Source: an uncultured Bacteroidales bacterium (GTDB lineage Bacteria > Bacteroidota > Bacteroidia > Bacteroidales > ML635J-15). From it: 6,794 bases of DNA. The notes beneath the pieces are model-generated. The model saw only the letters and a list, made by a program, of their open reading frames with translations, had not been told where the DNA came from and searched no databases. This document shows, one piece after another, positions 1-6,291 of the stretch. The DNA is taken from assembly GCA_905233405.1 (NCBI GenBank), contig CAJOEG010000131.1:1-6794 (forward strand). The letters are read 5' to 3'. Position numbers and translations under genes: made by a program. How positions within the stretch are numbered: position 1 is the first letter of the stretch; each line of letters begins with the position of its first letter.

Positions 1-1
1 T

Positions 2-337
2 ACCGTCAGCGTGGTTGATGCCAACAAGTGTACGTATTCAGCTAATGTAACGCTTAACCATAGCTACGAAGACTGCCTGAAGATACCGAATGTGTTCACA
101 CCAAATGCCGATGGTATAAACGACACGTGGGAAATTGTCAATATTGAAATGTTCCCGAGGGCTCATATCTATGTCTTCAACAGATGGGGACAGCTTGTTT
201 ACGAAAGCGATAGCTACACAGAAAACTGGGATGGCAAGTCTCACGGTGTAATGCTTCCTTATGGAATATATATGTACATAATAGACCTCCACAATGGTTC
301 AGAACCATATCAAGGAACATTAACAATATTGAATTAG
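2..337 (+). CDS. C-terminal end of a secreted protein with a gliding-motility-associated / T9SS type B sorting domain (5' truncated by window)
   Basis: The reading frame is open from the window edge and ends at TAG (335-337), giving about 111 residues; the true start lies upstream. The first ~20 residues (VSVVDANKCTYSANVTL) resemble the last strand of an Ig/PKD- or SprB-like repeat. The rest is the CHU_C / TIGR04131 domain: IPNVFTPNADGINDTWEI, then a strand with FNRWGQLVYES, an NWDGK turn, LPYGIYMY, and a final beta strand ending in LTILN. In this family the domain directs type IX secretion across the outer membrane of Bacteroidetes and, for type B, usually attachment or release at the surface. 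The function of the missing N-terminal part cannot be judged. It converges on the oxidoreductase operon and is followed by a terminator hairpin. The domain call is firm; the GTG at 11 is an internal codon, not a start. Confidence 0.9.
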   Translation, partial: TVSVVDANKCTYSANVTLNHSYEDCLKIPNVFTPNADGINDTWEIVNIEMFPRAHIYVFNRWGQLVYESDSYTENWDGKSHGVMLPYGIYMYIIDLHNGSEPYQGTLTILN

Positions 338-350
338 ATTATAACCCAGA

Positions 351-383
351 AAAAATAGGGAGTAATGATGACTCCCTATTTTT
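351..383 (+). terminator. Intrinsic terminator of the T9SS-substrate gene
   Basis: A perfect 13-bp stem (351-363 with 371-383) encloses a 7-nt loop (aatgatg). The right arm ends in an uninterrupted T run (379-385). It begins 13 nt after the TAG of the upstream gene. The left arm starts with five A, so it could also terminate transcription on the minus strand, but its position makes plus-strand use most likely. Confidence 0.9.
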
Positions 384-405
384 TTGTGAGCGATTTTTGA
401 CCAAT

Positions 406-436
406 AAAAAAGCCACCCTTTTCGAGTGGCTTTTTT
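406..436 (-). terminator. Intrinsic terminator of the oxidoreductase operon (bidirectional in form)
   Basis: An 11-bp stem (406-416 with 426-436) has a GCCAC/GTGGC core and a 9-nt loop. A run of six A on one side and six T on the other makes it a terminator in either direction. It lies 18 nt beyond the stop codon of the gamma-subunit gene, so its main role is probably to end the minus-strand operon. It may also back up the plus-strand terminator just before it. Confidence 0.85.
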
Positions 437-454
437 ACTGATATAAGGTAGAGT

Positions 455-997
455 TTACATCTTTACAACTTCTGCCTTGCCCTTTTCGATAGCTTCCATG
501 TTCAATGGAATAAGCTTGTGGGCACGTTCTGGAAGAGAGTGTCTCAAACCTTCTTCAACATAACGGTTGTCAACGATTGGTCTAACCTTGAGGAAAGCAC
601 CGAGGACAATCATGTTGAAAACCTTCTGGTTACCCATGTCGGATGCCAGCTGTGCAGCTTCAATCTTGTAGATGTTGATGTCCTTGCGGGTTGGCATCTT
701 AGTGATTCCGTTCGGGTCGAAAATCAAAGTTCCGCCAGGTTTTACTGTGCTTTCGAACTTGTCCATCGACTGCTGGTTAAGAACGATAACCGTGTCGTAC
801 TGGGTGAGGATAGGAGAGCTAACTCTTTCGTCGCTGATGATAACGGTAACGTTTGATGTTCCGCCTCTCATTTCTGGTCCGTACGAAGGCATCCAAGCGA
901 TTTCCTGTCCCTGCATAAGTCCAGAGTATGCCAAAATCTTACCCATAGAGAGGACACCCTGTCCGCCGAATCCTGCTATAATTATTTCTTCTGTCAT
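455..997 (-). CDS. korC: 2-oxoacid:ferredoxin oxidoreductase, gamma subunit (KorC/PorG-type)
   Basis: This 180-residue protein matches the pyruvate/ketoisovalerate oxidoreductase catalytic (POR gamma) domain over its whole length. Visible landmarks are the N-terminal glycine-rich IAGFGGQGV (residues 7-15), PSYGPEMRGGTSN (37-49) and the VLGAF segment near 131-135; the length is normal for the family. In this enzyme class the gamma subunit joins alpha and beta in the TPP-dependent oxidative decarboxylation of a 2-oxoacid to acyl-CoA with ferredoxin reduction, and is thought to contribute to CoA binding. It is the last gene of the operon, 12 nt after the restored beta stop codon (TAA at 1010-1012), and is followed by a terminator. 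The ATG at 995-997 puts the conserved glycine motif at the usual distance from the N-terminus. Substrate (2-oxoglutarate, branched-chain 2-oxoacid or other) cannot be read from sequence; 2-oxoglutarate is my favoured guess from family distribution. Confidence 0.93.
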   Translation of the reverse strand: MTEEIIIAGFGGQGVLSMGKILAYSGLMQGQEIAWMPSYGPEMRGGTSNVTVIISDERVSSPILTQYDTVIVLNQQSMDKFESTVKPGGTLIFDPNGITKMPTRKDINIYKIEAAQLASDMGNQKVFNMIVLGAFLKVRPIVDNRYVEEGLRHSLPERAHKLIPLNMEAIEKGKAEVVKM

Positions 998-1009
998 GAT
1001 CTTAAATTT

Positions 1010-1834
1010 TTAGTAGTCCAACTTTCTGTTTCTTAAGCTGATTTTACCTTCCTGAAGTTCCCATTCAACCTTGATGTCGCCGAGCGGATACTCCTTGAAA
1101 GTGTTTTCTTCCATCCACTTGTTTGCGTCAACTGCTGTCATCTTCCAGTTGGAGTTGCAGTTCGATACTATTTCAACGAACGAAAGTCAACCCTTGCCGT
1201 CCTTCTGGTTTTCGAAAGCCTTGCGGATAGCAGCCTTAGCCTTGCGAACGTTTGCCGGAGTGTGAACCGACTGACGTGTTACGAAGCGAACATTCGGCAA
1301 CTGAGCGATGAGTTCGGTGATGTGCAGTGGGTAACCCATTGTGTTGACGTCACGACCGCGTGGGCAGGTAACAGCCTTCATTCCAGCAAGTGTAGTAGGA
1401 GCCATCTGACCGCCAGTCATACCGTAGATACCATTGTTTACGAATATGATGGTGATGTTTTCGCCTCTGTTGCAGCTGTGGATTGTTTCAGCAGTACCGA
1501 TAGCAGCCAAGTCGCCGTCGCCCTGATAGGTGAATACGAACTTGTCGGGCATAACCCTCTTGATAGCCGTTGCGATGGCAGGTGCACGACCGTGAGCAGC
1601 TTCCTGCATGTCGATGTCGAGGTAGTTGTACATCAAAACCGAGCATCCTACTGGAGTGACACCGATGGTCTTGTCCTGAATTCCTAATTCTTCGATAACT
1701 TCAGCAACAAGGCGGTGGGTAGTTCCGTGTCCACAACCAGGGCAGTAGTGCATCACGTTATCGGTCATTACCTTTGTTTTCTTGTAAACAAGGTTTTCTT
1801 CTTTGATTATATCGTTAATTGTTAATTCTGCCAT
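1010..1834 (-). CDS. korB: 2-oxoacid:ferredoxin oxidoreductase, beta subunit (TPP-binding), interrupted by an in-frame TGA
   Basis: This is the TPP-binding subunit. Residues 1-215 include CPGCGHG (31-37, likely cluster/TPP region), GVTPVGCS, AHGRAPAIATAIK, the TPP/Mg motif GDGD (105-108) followed by FVNNGIYGMTGGQ (131-143). Translation would stop at TGA 1187-1189 (codon 216). The same frame then continues with conserved family sequence, FVEIVSNCNSNWKMTAVDAN and on to KLDY, ending at TAA 1010-1012. The whole frame would be 274 residues plus stop if the TGA were a sense codon. The ATG at 1832-1834 lies 3 nt after the alpha stop and has an AGGAG 8 nt upstream. The lost tail is about 58 residues and includes conserved positions, so a truncated product would probably be impaired. 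Family assignment is firm; whether the stop is real, recent or a sequence error is not decidable here. Confidence 0.9.
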
Positions 1835-1837
1835 GAC

Positions 1838-2909
1838 TTATTCTCCTTTCATAAAATTCTTCATTGCGTCAACGATTTCTTCCGGAGTCGGAACAACGCC
1901 GCCAACACGACCATAGTGCTTAACTGGGCGCTTGCCGTTTACTGCGAGCATTACGTCTTCTACCATCTGTCCGGTGCTCATTTCGATAGTGAGGAATCCC
2001 TTTACTCTCTCTGCGAGACCAGCGATAATCTTCGAAAGTGATAGGACGAACCAAACCAACCTTGTATCCTTCCTTGCGAAGAAGGTCCATAGACTTCATG
2101 CAGAGACGTGATGATGTTCCGTATGCTACGAATACATAGTCGGCATCGTCGCAGTTGATGCATTCACATCTTACTTCCTTTTCGCGGATAGTGTCGTACT
2201 TCTTTACGAGCTTGCGGTTGAATTCTTCCTGACGTGAAGCTACAAGGTCGAGTGAAGTTATGATGTTGCGTTCGCGGTTTGCGGTCTTGCCGGTAGTAGC
2301 CCACGGGCACTGCTTGATAACTTCATCCATTGTTCTTCTTACTCTCTGCGGACCGATTTCAACCTTTTCCATCATCTGACCGATGATACCGTCTGAAAGA
2401 ATCAATACTGGGTTGCGGTACTTGAAAGCGAGGTCGAAACCTATCTGTACGAAGTCGTACATTTCCTGAACCGATGCAGGTGCAAGAACGATAAGTCTGT
2501 AGTCACCGTGTCCACCGCCCTTGGTTGACTGGAAATAGTCTGACTGTGAAGGCTGGATAGTACCAAGACCTGGTCCACCTCTAACTACGTTAAGTACCAA
2601 GCAGGGCAATTCTGCACCAGCGATGTATGAAAGACCTTCCTGCTTCAAGCTGAAGCCCGGGCTTGACGAAGATGTCATAGCGGCCATACCGCAAGCAGCG
2701 GCACCATATACCATATTGATTGCAGCAACTTCACTTTCTGCCTGCAATACAACCATACCAGTTCTCTCAATTGGGTTTTGCTCCATGAAATATTCGATTA
2801 CTTCCGACTGCGGAGTAATAGGATATCCGAAATAAGCGTCTGCCCCGTAACGAATAGCAGCTTCTGCTATAGCTTCGTTACCTTTCATTAACTTTAATTC
2901 TTTTTCCAT
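1838..2909 (-). CDS. vorB: 2-oxoacid:ferredoxin oxidoreductase, alpha subunit (VorB/KorA-type), frameshifted
   Basis: The start at 2909 gives MEKELKLMKGNEAIAEAAIR, followed by FGYPITPQSEVIEYF (27-41), VLQAESEVAAINMVYGA (54-70), RGGPGLGTIQPSQSDYF (110-126) and KGGGHGDYRLIVLAPAS (130-146), all typical of the pyrimidine-binding (PYR) and core domain of this subunit. The frame is correct up to VGLVRPIT (residue 291, near 2037). It then runs into unrelated sequence until a stop at 1920. The expected C-terminus is in another frame from about 2034 to TAA 1838-1840: KIIAGLAERVKGFLTIEMSTGQ and on to FMKGE. The span 1838-2909 is 1072 nt, one more than a multiple of three. Family members carry about five extra residues (LFPFP-like) at this junction. 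A 14-nt deletion would explain both facts and restore about 361 residues, the normal size. It lies 24 nt after the ferredoxin gene. As written, the protein lacks its last ~65 residues. Confidence 0.9.
1843..1847 (-). promoter_or_regulatory. Shine-Dalgarno-like site for the beta-subunit gene
   Basis: On the minus strand AAAGGAGAA overlaps the last codons of the alpha gene, with AGGAG 8 nt before the beta ATG. The other genes in the window have A/T-rich leaders without such a site, as is usual in Bacteroidetes. The site therefore supports the chosen beta start and tight coupling of alpha and beta. Confidence 0.5.
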
Positions 2910-2933
2910 TCTAGCTAATTTTTTTGAGATTAA

Positions 2934-3161
2934 TTAGTCCACCTTTACCTTATAGACAGAAATTACTCCATCGGGACATACAATAGCACAGCTTGCACAG
3001 CCAATGCACTTCTCGGGGTCTTTCATGTAGCAGTAGTTGTACCCCTTACCATTCACTTCTTTTGCCAGATCAAGGACACCCATAGGACAAGCACCCAAGC
3101 AAACGCTGCAGCCCTTGCACTTTTCGGTGTCAACTTTAACGGCTCCTCTGATTTTTGCCAT
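2934..3161 (-). CDS. korD: 2-oxoacid:ferredoxin oxidoreductase, ferredoxin-like delta subunit (2x[4Fe-4S])
   Basis: This 75-residue protein has two complete cluster motifs: CKGCSVCLGACP (Cys 15, 18, 21, 25) and CIGCASCAIVCP (Cys 52, 55, 58, 62). All eight ligands are present, and each fourth cysteine is followed by Pro, as in bacterial 2[4Fe-4S] ferredoxins. As the first gene of the operon it is the delta subunit, expected to carry electrons from the catalytic alpha-beta unit to free ferredoxin in the cytoplasm. The GxVKVDTEKCKGC start is typical of the delta subunit fused or adjacent to KOR/VOR enzymes. A matched promoter lies about 35 nt upstream of the ATG (3159-3161); the leader is A-rich without a Shine-Dalgarno sequence. 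The gene is intact, unlike the two that follow. Confidence 0.93.
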   Translation of the reverse strand: MAKIRGAVKVDTEKCKGCSVCLGACPMGVLDLAKEVNGKGYNYCYMKDPEKCIGCASCAIVCPDGVISVYKVKVD

Positions 3162-3195
3162 AATATTATTAAGTTTGTTTTGTTAAAAATTTTCC

Positions 3196-3227
3196 CAAAA
3201 GTACGACTTTTATTTTTAAAGGGCAAA
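3196..3227 (-). promoter_or_regulatory. Bacteroidetes-type sigma-ABfr promoter of the oxidoreductase operon
   Basis: On the minus strand, TTTG (3227-3224) is followed after 20 nt by TACTTTTG (3203-3196). This matches the Bacteroidetes -33 TTTG and -7 TAnnTTTG consensus with a normal spacer. Transcription would start near 3190, leaving a leader of about 29 nt before the ferredoxin ATG. The leader shows no riboswitch-like structure. Confidence 0.75.
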
Positions 3228-3372
3228 TGTTTTAAATCACTTTTTTTGAACAAATGAACAATCTTTCCGTAAGTCGTTGTTATTGGTGATGTTTGCGTGA
3301 TTTTTTCCTGTTTAATTGTGTGGGGTATTATTATATAGGTGTTTGTTATGGAGGATTCCCGATAGTTGCAGT

Positions 3373-3445
3373 TTTTTCTTGCCCACCACAAAATAAGGAC
3401 GTTAAGGACATTAATGTCCTTAGCGTCTATGGCGGGCAAAAACTG
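3373..3445. repeat. Long imperfect intergenic palindrome with AAGGAC(G/A)TT units
   Basis: The core 3398-3427 is a 30-nt palindrome with a single non-Watson-Crick position per arm (T3402 against G3423), centred on ATTAAT. The unit aaggac(g/a)tt occurs twice in direct order on the left arm, and its inverse forms the right arm. Outside the core, TTGCCCACC (3379-3387) faces GGCGGGCAA (3431-3439) with one mismatch, across unequal spacers of 10 and 3 nt. A T-run precedes and an A-run follows on both strands, the opposite of an intrinsic terminator. It could be a dispersed intergenic repeat, a protein-binding palindrome or an mRNA-end stabilising hairpin; the sequence does not decide. Confidence 0.65.
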
Positions 3446-3513
3446 CTAGTCGGCATGATTGCCTTTTGCCGGATTGTGAGTTTTTTTGCTAGCTGGCCTT
3501 TCGTGCTTTTCGT

Positions 3514-4773
3514 TTATCCCTTTATCCTCTCCAATGCTTCGTCAATCACCTTCATATATTCGTTAGCTCCATAGTTTTCGTAGCCGTACGAACCTCGTTG
3601 GTGATATAATATTTTGTTTGTGGCGCAGTCGATTATCAAAAAGTATGGGCAAGATTTCAAGTTGTATTGCTGAGCTAGACTATTTCCCGTCGCATTGTTG
3701 AATTTGATGTCTCCCGATTCCAATATGGCTCTCGCCTTGTCGGTCTCCTTGTCACCAATGTTGATTCCAACTACGCATACATCGTTGTCGTTGTATGTGC
3801 TGTCGATGAGTTTCATGCAGTGCAGGGCAAAAATTTCTTCTGTGATAGAAAATGGATCGGTTAAATCGTAGAATCCTACAAACATTATCTTTGACTTTAT
3901 GTCTATCGATGATAGTGAGTCTCCGTTATATGTCGGCAGTTGCCAGTTGTAGGCTTTTTCTGGGAATGGCTTATGTTCTATTGTGAGTTCGTTTGAATCG
4001 TCATTTGGACGGGTGCTAAGCGTTGTTTCGGGTTTCGTGAAACTTGACAATTCGGAACGCTTGTTGTTTATCAAGCTTTCGATGTCTGGGTTTATTTCAT
4101 TGTAAAGCGTAATCTCCTCGATGTCTATGTGGTCGTAGTAGTGCTTGTACGCGGACGTTGCGTTGGGCAACATTAGTTCTTCGTAGCAGTATGTGGTTGC
4201 GTACAGTGTTCCGTCGGTTCCAATAATGTAGGAGCAATGTTCGTGTGTGCGGAATACGGAACCCGTTTCGTTGTACTTGTCGGCCGATATTATTGCTGCC
4301 ATGTTCTGGTTTATTATGGTGTCGGTACACGAAATGCTGTCGTATCCAAAGATTTTTGTGAGATTACCATTCTTAACCCACTTGTATTCATAATACTGTG
4401 GCTGTGTTGGGAAGTACAAGCATCTTGATATTGCTCCATTGTCCAAAGAGGTAACTGTATCGTTGAAAAACAAGTTTTCCGTGTTAACGGTGTCGTACTT
4501 AACCGCTGAATAGAACGACTTCACGCTACCGGTACTATCCTTTATGAAATAGAATTCGATGTCGAACACAGATTCTCTCGACCTCGGCTCATTGTCGAAC
4601 CTGTGAGAATATTTCATCCTAATGTGTCCCGACTTGCAGTTGTCAATCTTTTCCTGAGCGAGGTTTACATAGTCGCTATCCGACATTTTTTCACTTTTGT
4701 TGCTACACGATGTGGCAAATGCCAGCATAATTATGCAGAGCATGCTAAATGTTGTTGAAAATCTGGTATCCAT
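3514..4773 (-). CDS. Lipoprotein with C-terminal TlpA/thioredoxin-like domain lacking the CxxC motif
   Basis: This 419-residue protein begins with a short hydrophobic signal (residues 9-22) ending in AFATSC, so Cys23 is the likely lipidated residue. Residues ~30-270 are a hydrophilic, Tyr/Asp/Asn-rich region that I do not recognise. Residues ~274-419 look like a TlpA/AhpC-TSA fold: NWQLPTYNGDSLSSIDIKSK, then strand IMFVGFY, helix, strand DVCVVGINIGD, GNSLAQQYNLKSCPYFLIID with the cis-proline at Pro376. The position of the redox motif (after FVGFYDLT, residues 305-309) reads DPFSI with no cysteine, so classical disulfide exchange is not expected. A cysteine (375) precedes the cis-proline. It is probably anchored in the cell envelope. 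No Bacteroidetes promoter was found directly upstream. Function unknown; the domain call is moderately strong, the start is supported by the signal peptide. Confidence 0.8.
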   Translation of the reverse strand: MDTRFSTTFSMLCIIMLAFATSCSNKSEKMSDSDYVNLAQEKIDNCKSGHIRMKYSHRFDNEPRSRESVFDIEFYFIKDSTGSVKSFYSAVKYDTVNTENLFFNDTVTSLDNGAISRCLYFPTQPQYYEYKWVKNGNLTKIFGYDSISCTDTIINQNMAAIISADKYNETGSVFRTHEHCSYIIGTDGTLYATTYCYEELMLPNATSAYKHYYDHIDIEEITLYNEINPDIESLINNKRSELSSFTKPETTLSTRPNDDSNELTIEHKPFPEKAYNWQLPTYNGDSLSSIDIKSKIMFVGFYDLTDPFSITEEIFALHCMKLIDSTYNDNDVCVVGINIGDKETDKARAILESGDIKFNNATGNSLAQQYNLKSCPYFLIIDCATNKILYHQRGSYGYENYGANEYMKVIDEALERIKG

Positions 4774-5019
4774 ATATTATCAATTTTTTGTATAACGAAT
4801 TACATTGTTGTTTTATTGTGTGTAAAAGAAGATGCTTTTTATTTTGTTTTGAGATTGTTTGATGGAAGGTAGTTCGTGTGGATTGTTTTTGCCCCATAAT
4901 ACCATATTGATGCGCCTAGTGTTGATAATGATATTCAGCTTGCAAAATTCTTTGTGCCAAATAACATCGCTTTGTTATTAACTTTATGATATGCCGATGC
5001 TTGATGTTTTATTTTGACC

Positions 5020-5027
5020 TAATTTTG
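5020..5027 (+). promoter_or_regulatory. Candidate -7 element for the namZ-like gene
   Basis: TAATTTTG matches the Bacteroidetes TAnnTTTG element and lies 20 nt before the ATG. A good -33 TTTG at the usual distance is missing; the best is CTTG at 5000-5003, with a short 16-nt spacer. This would leave a very short leader. It is the only reasonable match in the 274-nt divergent spacer (4774-5047), in which I see no other feature. Confidence 0.4.
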
Positions 5028-5047
5028 TAAAATTAATTGGAATTTAT

Positions 5048-6289
5048 ATGAAAATTTCTGTTCTGGCGGTAATGTTTGCTGCGCTTGTGATTTCCTCATG
5101 CGGAAATGCAGGAGCACTCGAGAACCAAACCGTTGATGTTCCAACCGAAAAACCAGATAGGGTGGAGGCTCTGCCAATATTCCCAGGAATATACAATACC
5201 GATGTGTATCTGCCTTTGCTAGAGGGAAAAAGAGTAGCCATTGTTGCCAATCAGGCAAGCATAATCGATACGCTTCATTTGGCAGATATGCTACTCAAGG
5301 AAGATGTGAATGTCGGCAAGGCTTTTTGTCCCGAACACGGGTTCCGTGGCACTGCCGACGCTGGTCAGAAAGTGGATAGCGGAAAGGATGAAAAAACTGG
5401 GCTTAATGTGGTTTCGCTTTACGGAAACAATAAGAAACCAGCAAAGGAGCAATTGAAAGATGTTGACATGGTGGTTTTCGACCTTCAGGATGTTGGTGTG
5501 CGTTTTTACACTTACATTTCTACCTTGCATTATGTGATGGAGGCTTGTGCCGAATCGGATATTCCTGTCATTGTGCTTGACCGTCCGAATCCAAATGCAT
5601 CATACGTTGATGGTCCTGTGTTAGATACGGCAAATTACCGTTCTTTCGTAGGAATGCATCCTGTTCCAATTGTTTATGGAATGACAATCGGCGAGTATGC
5701 GCAGATGATAAACGGCGAGGGCTGGCTGAAGGGTGGAATCAAGTGCAATCTTACGGTTGTGCCGTGTCAAAACTATACTCACTATCGCAAATACAAGCTG
5801 CCGATAAAGCCATCGCCAAATCTGCCAAACGCAAGAAGCATTGAACTTTATCCTACGCTTTGCATATTTGAGGCGACTTGCATAAGCGTTGGTCGCGGAA
5901 CCGACATGCAGTTTCAGGTGCTGGGACATCCGCTCTACAAGGATGTGATTGACAGTGCTTTTGTGTTTACGCCCCAGCCAAATGCAGGTGCTTCCAATCC
6001 TTTGCTCAACGGAAAGGAATGTTATGGATTCAACCTTGCCGATGATGCTGCGATTTTCGACTGGCGAGTTGACAAGTTCAATGTTTCGGTAATCATCAAG
6101 ATGTACGAACTTTTCCCCGATAAGCCCAACTTCTTCAACAAGAACAATATGCTCGAAAAGCTTGTCGGTTACAAGGCTTTCCGCAAGCAGATTGAGAATG
6201 GTGTGAGCGAGGAGGAAATCAGGAGTTCGTGGAGCAAGGACTTGGAGAAATTTAAGGAAATTAGAAGTAAATATCTTATATATAGTTAG
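5048..6289 (+). CDS. namZ: DUF1343 / NamZ-like exo-beta-N-acetylmuramidase lipoprotein (GH171)
   Basis: This 413-residue protein has a lipoprotein signal ending in LVISSC (Cys18), so it is likely exported and membrane-anchored. The mature part matches the DUF1343 family along its length: GKRVAIVANQAS (60-71), FCPEHGFRG (93-101), VVFDLQDVGVRFYTYISTL (142-160), VIVLDRPNPN (174-183), KPSPNLPN (254-261), and ISVGRGTD (279-286). Characterised members (NamZ of Bacillus subtilis and Tannerella forsythia) release MurNAc from the non-reducing end of peptidoglycan glycan fragments; the Glu in PEHG (Glu96) is a candidate catalytic residue. The usual G of the FEGT segment is A here (FEAT). The next gene starts 2 nt later and encodes an NlpC/P60 peptidase, which supports a role in cell-wall turnover or recycling. 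The start at 5048 is fixed by the signal peptide. The family call is firm; exact substrate is inferred. Confidence 0.92.
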   Translation: MKISVLAVMFAALVISSCGNAGALENQTVDVPTEKPDRVEALPIFPGIYNTDVYLPLLEGKRVAIVANQASIIDTLHLADMLLKEDVNVGKAFCPEHGFRGTADAGQKVDSGKDEKTGLNVVSLYGNNKKPAKEQLKDVDMVVFDLQDVGVRFYTYISTLHYVMEACAESDIPVIVLDRPNPNASYVDGPVLDTANYRSFVGMHPVPIVYGMTIGEYAQMINGEGWLKGGIKCNLTVVPCQNYTHYRKYKLPIKPSPNLPNARSIELYPTLCIFEATCISVGRGTDMQFQVLGHPLYKDVIDSAFVFTPQPNAGASNPLLNGKECYGFNLADDAAIFDWRVDKFNVSVIIKMYELFPDKPNFFNKNNMLEKLVGYKAFRKQIENGVSEEEIRSSWSKDLEKFKEIRSKYLIYS

Positions 6290-6291
6290 TT

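Larger units (their letters stand above)
3162..3513. other. Non-coding interval between the lipoprotein gene and the oxidoreductase operon
   Basis: This 352-nt stretch has no credible gene. The open frames across it have low-complexity or atypical translations and no family resemblance. It holds the operon promoter (3196-3227), a large palindrome (3373-3445) and a weak minus-strand hairpin (CGGCA/TGCCG at 3453-3471, T-run beyond) that may help end the lipoprotein transcript. The remaining A/T-rich sequence (3228-3372) shows nothing I can name. Confidence 0.5.

Noticed and set aside
1160..1189. Selenocysteine or other programmed recoding at the beta-subunit TGA
   Set aside because: A weak hairpin (GTTCG/CGAAC) follows the TGA, but no selenocysteine is known at this position of the family, the stem is only 5 bp, and the neighbouring CGTT duplication gives a simpler explanation.
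518..1687. Plus-strand open frames opposite the gamma and beta genes (518-856, 672-1013, 1262-1687)
   Set aside because: They are antisense to strongly conserved genes, have no recognisable domains and are explained by codon bias of the real strand.
3053..3439. Minus-strand 128-codon frame overlapping the ferredoxin gene and the palindrome
   Set aside because: It overlaps a complete eight-cysteine ferredoxin in another frame and runs through the promoter and an A/T-rich spacer; the translation is Lys/Ile/Thr-rich with no family resemblance.
3373..3445. Palindrome as CRISPR array or intrinsic terminator
   Set aside because: There is no set of repeats separated by unique spacers, and no T-run follows the stem on either strand.
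3293..3574. Plus-strand 93-codon hydrophobic frame across the intergenic palindrome
   Set aside because: It begins in a T-rich non-coding stretch, runs antisense into the end of the lipoprotein gene and has only the hydrophobicity expected from T-rich DNA.
4774..5047. Small RNA or riboswitch in the divergent spacer
   Set aside because: I saw no stable stem-loop with a terminator or conserved riboswitch core; only a weak candidate -7 element could be supported.
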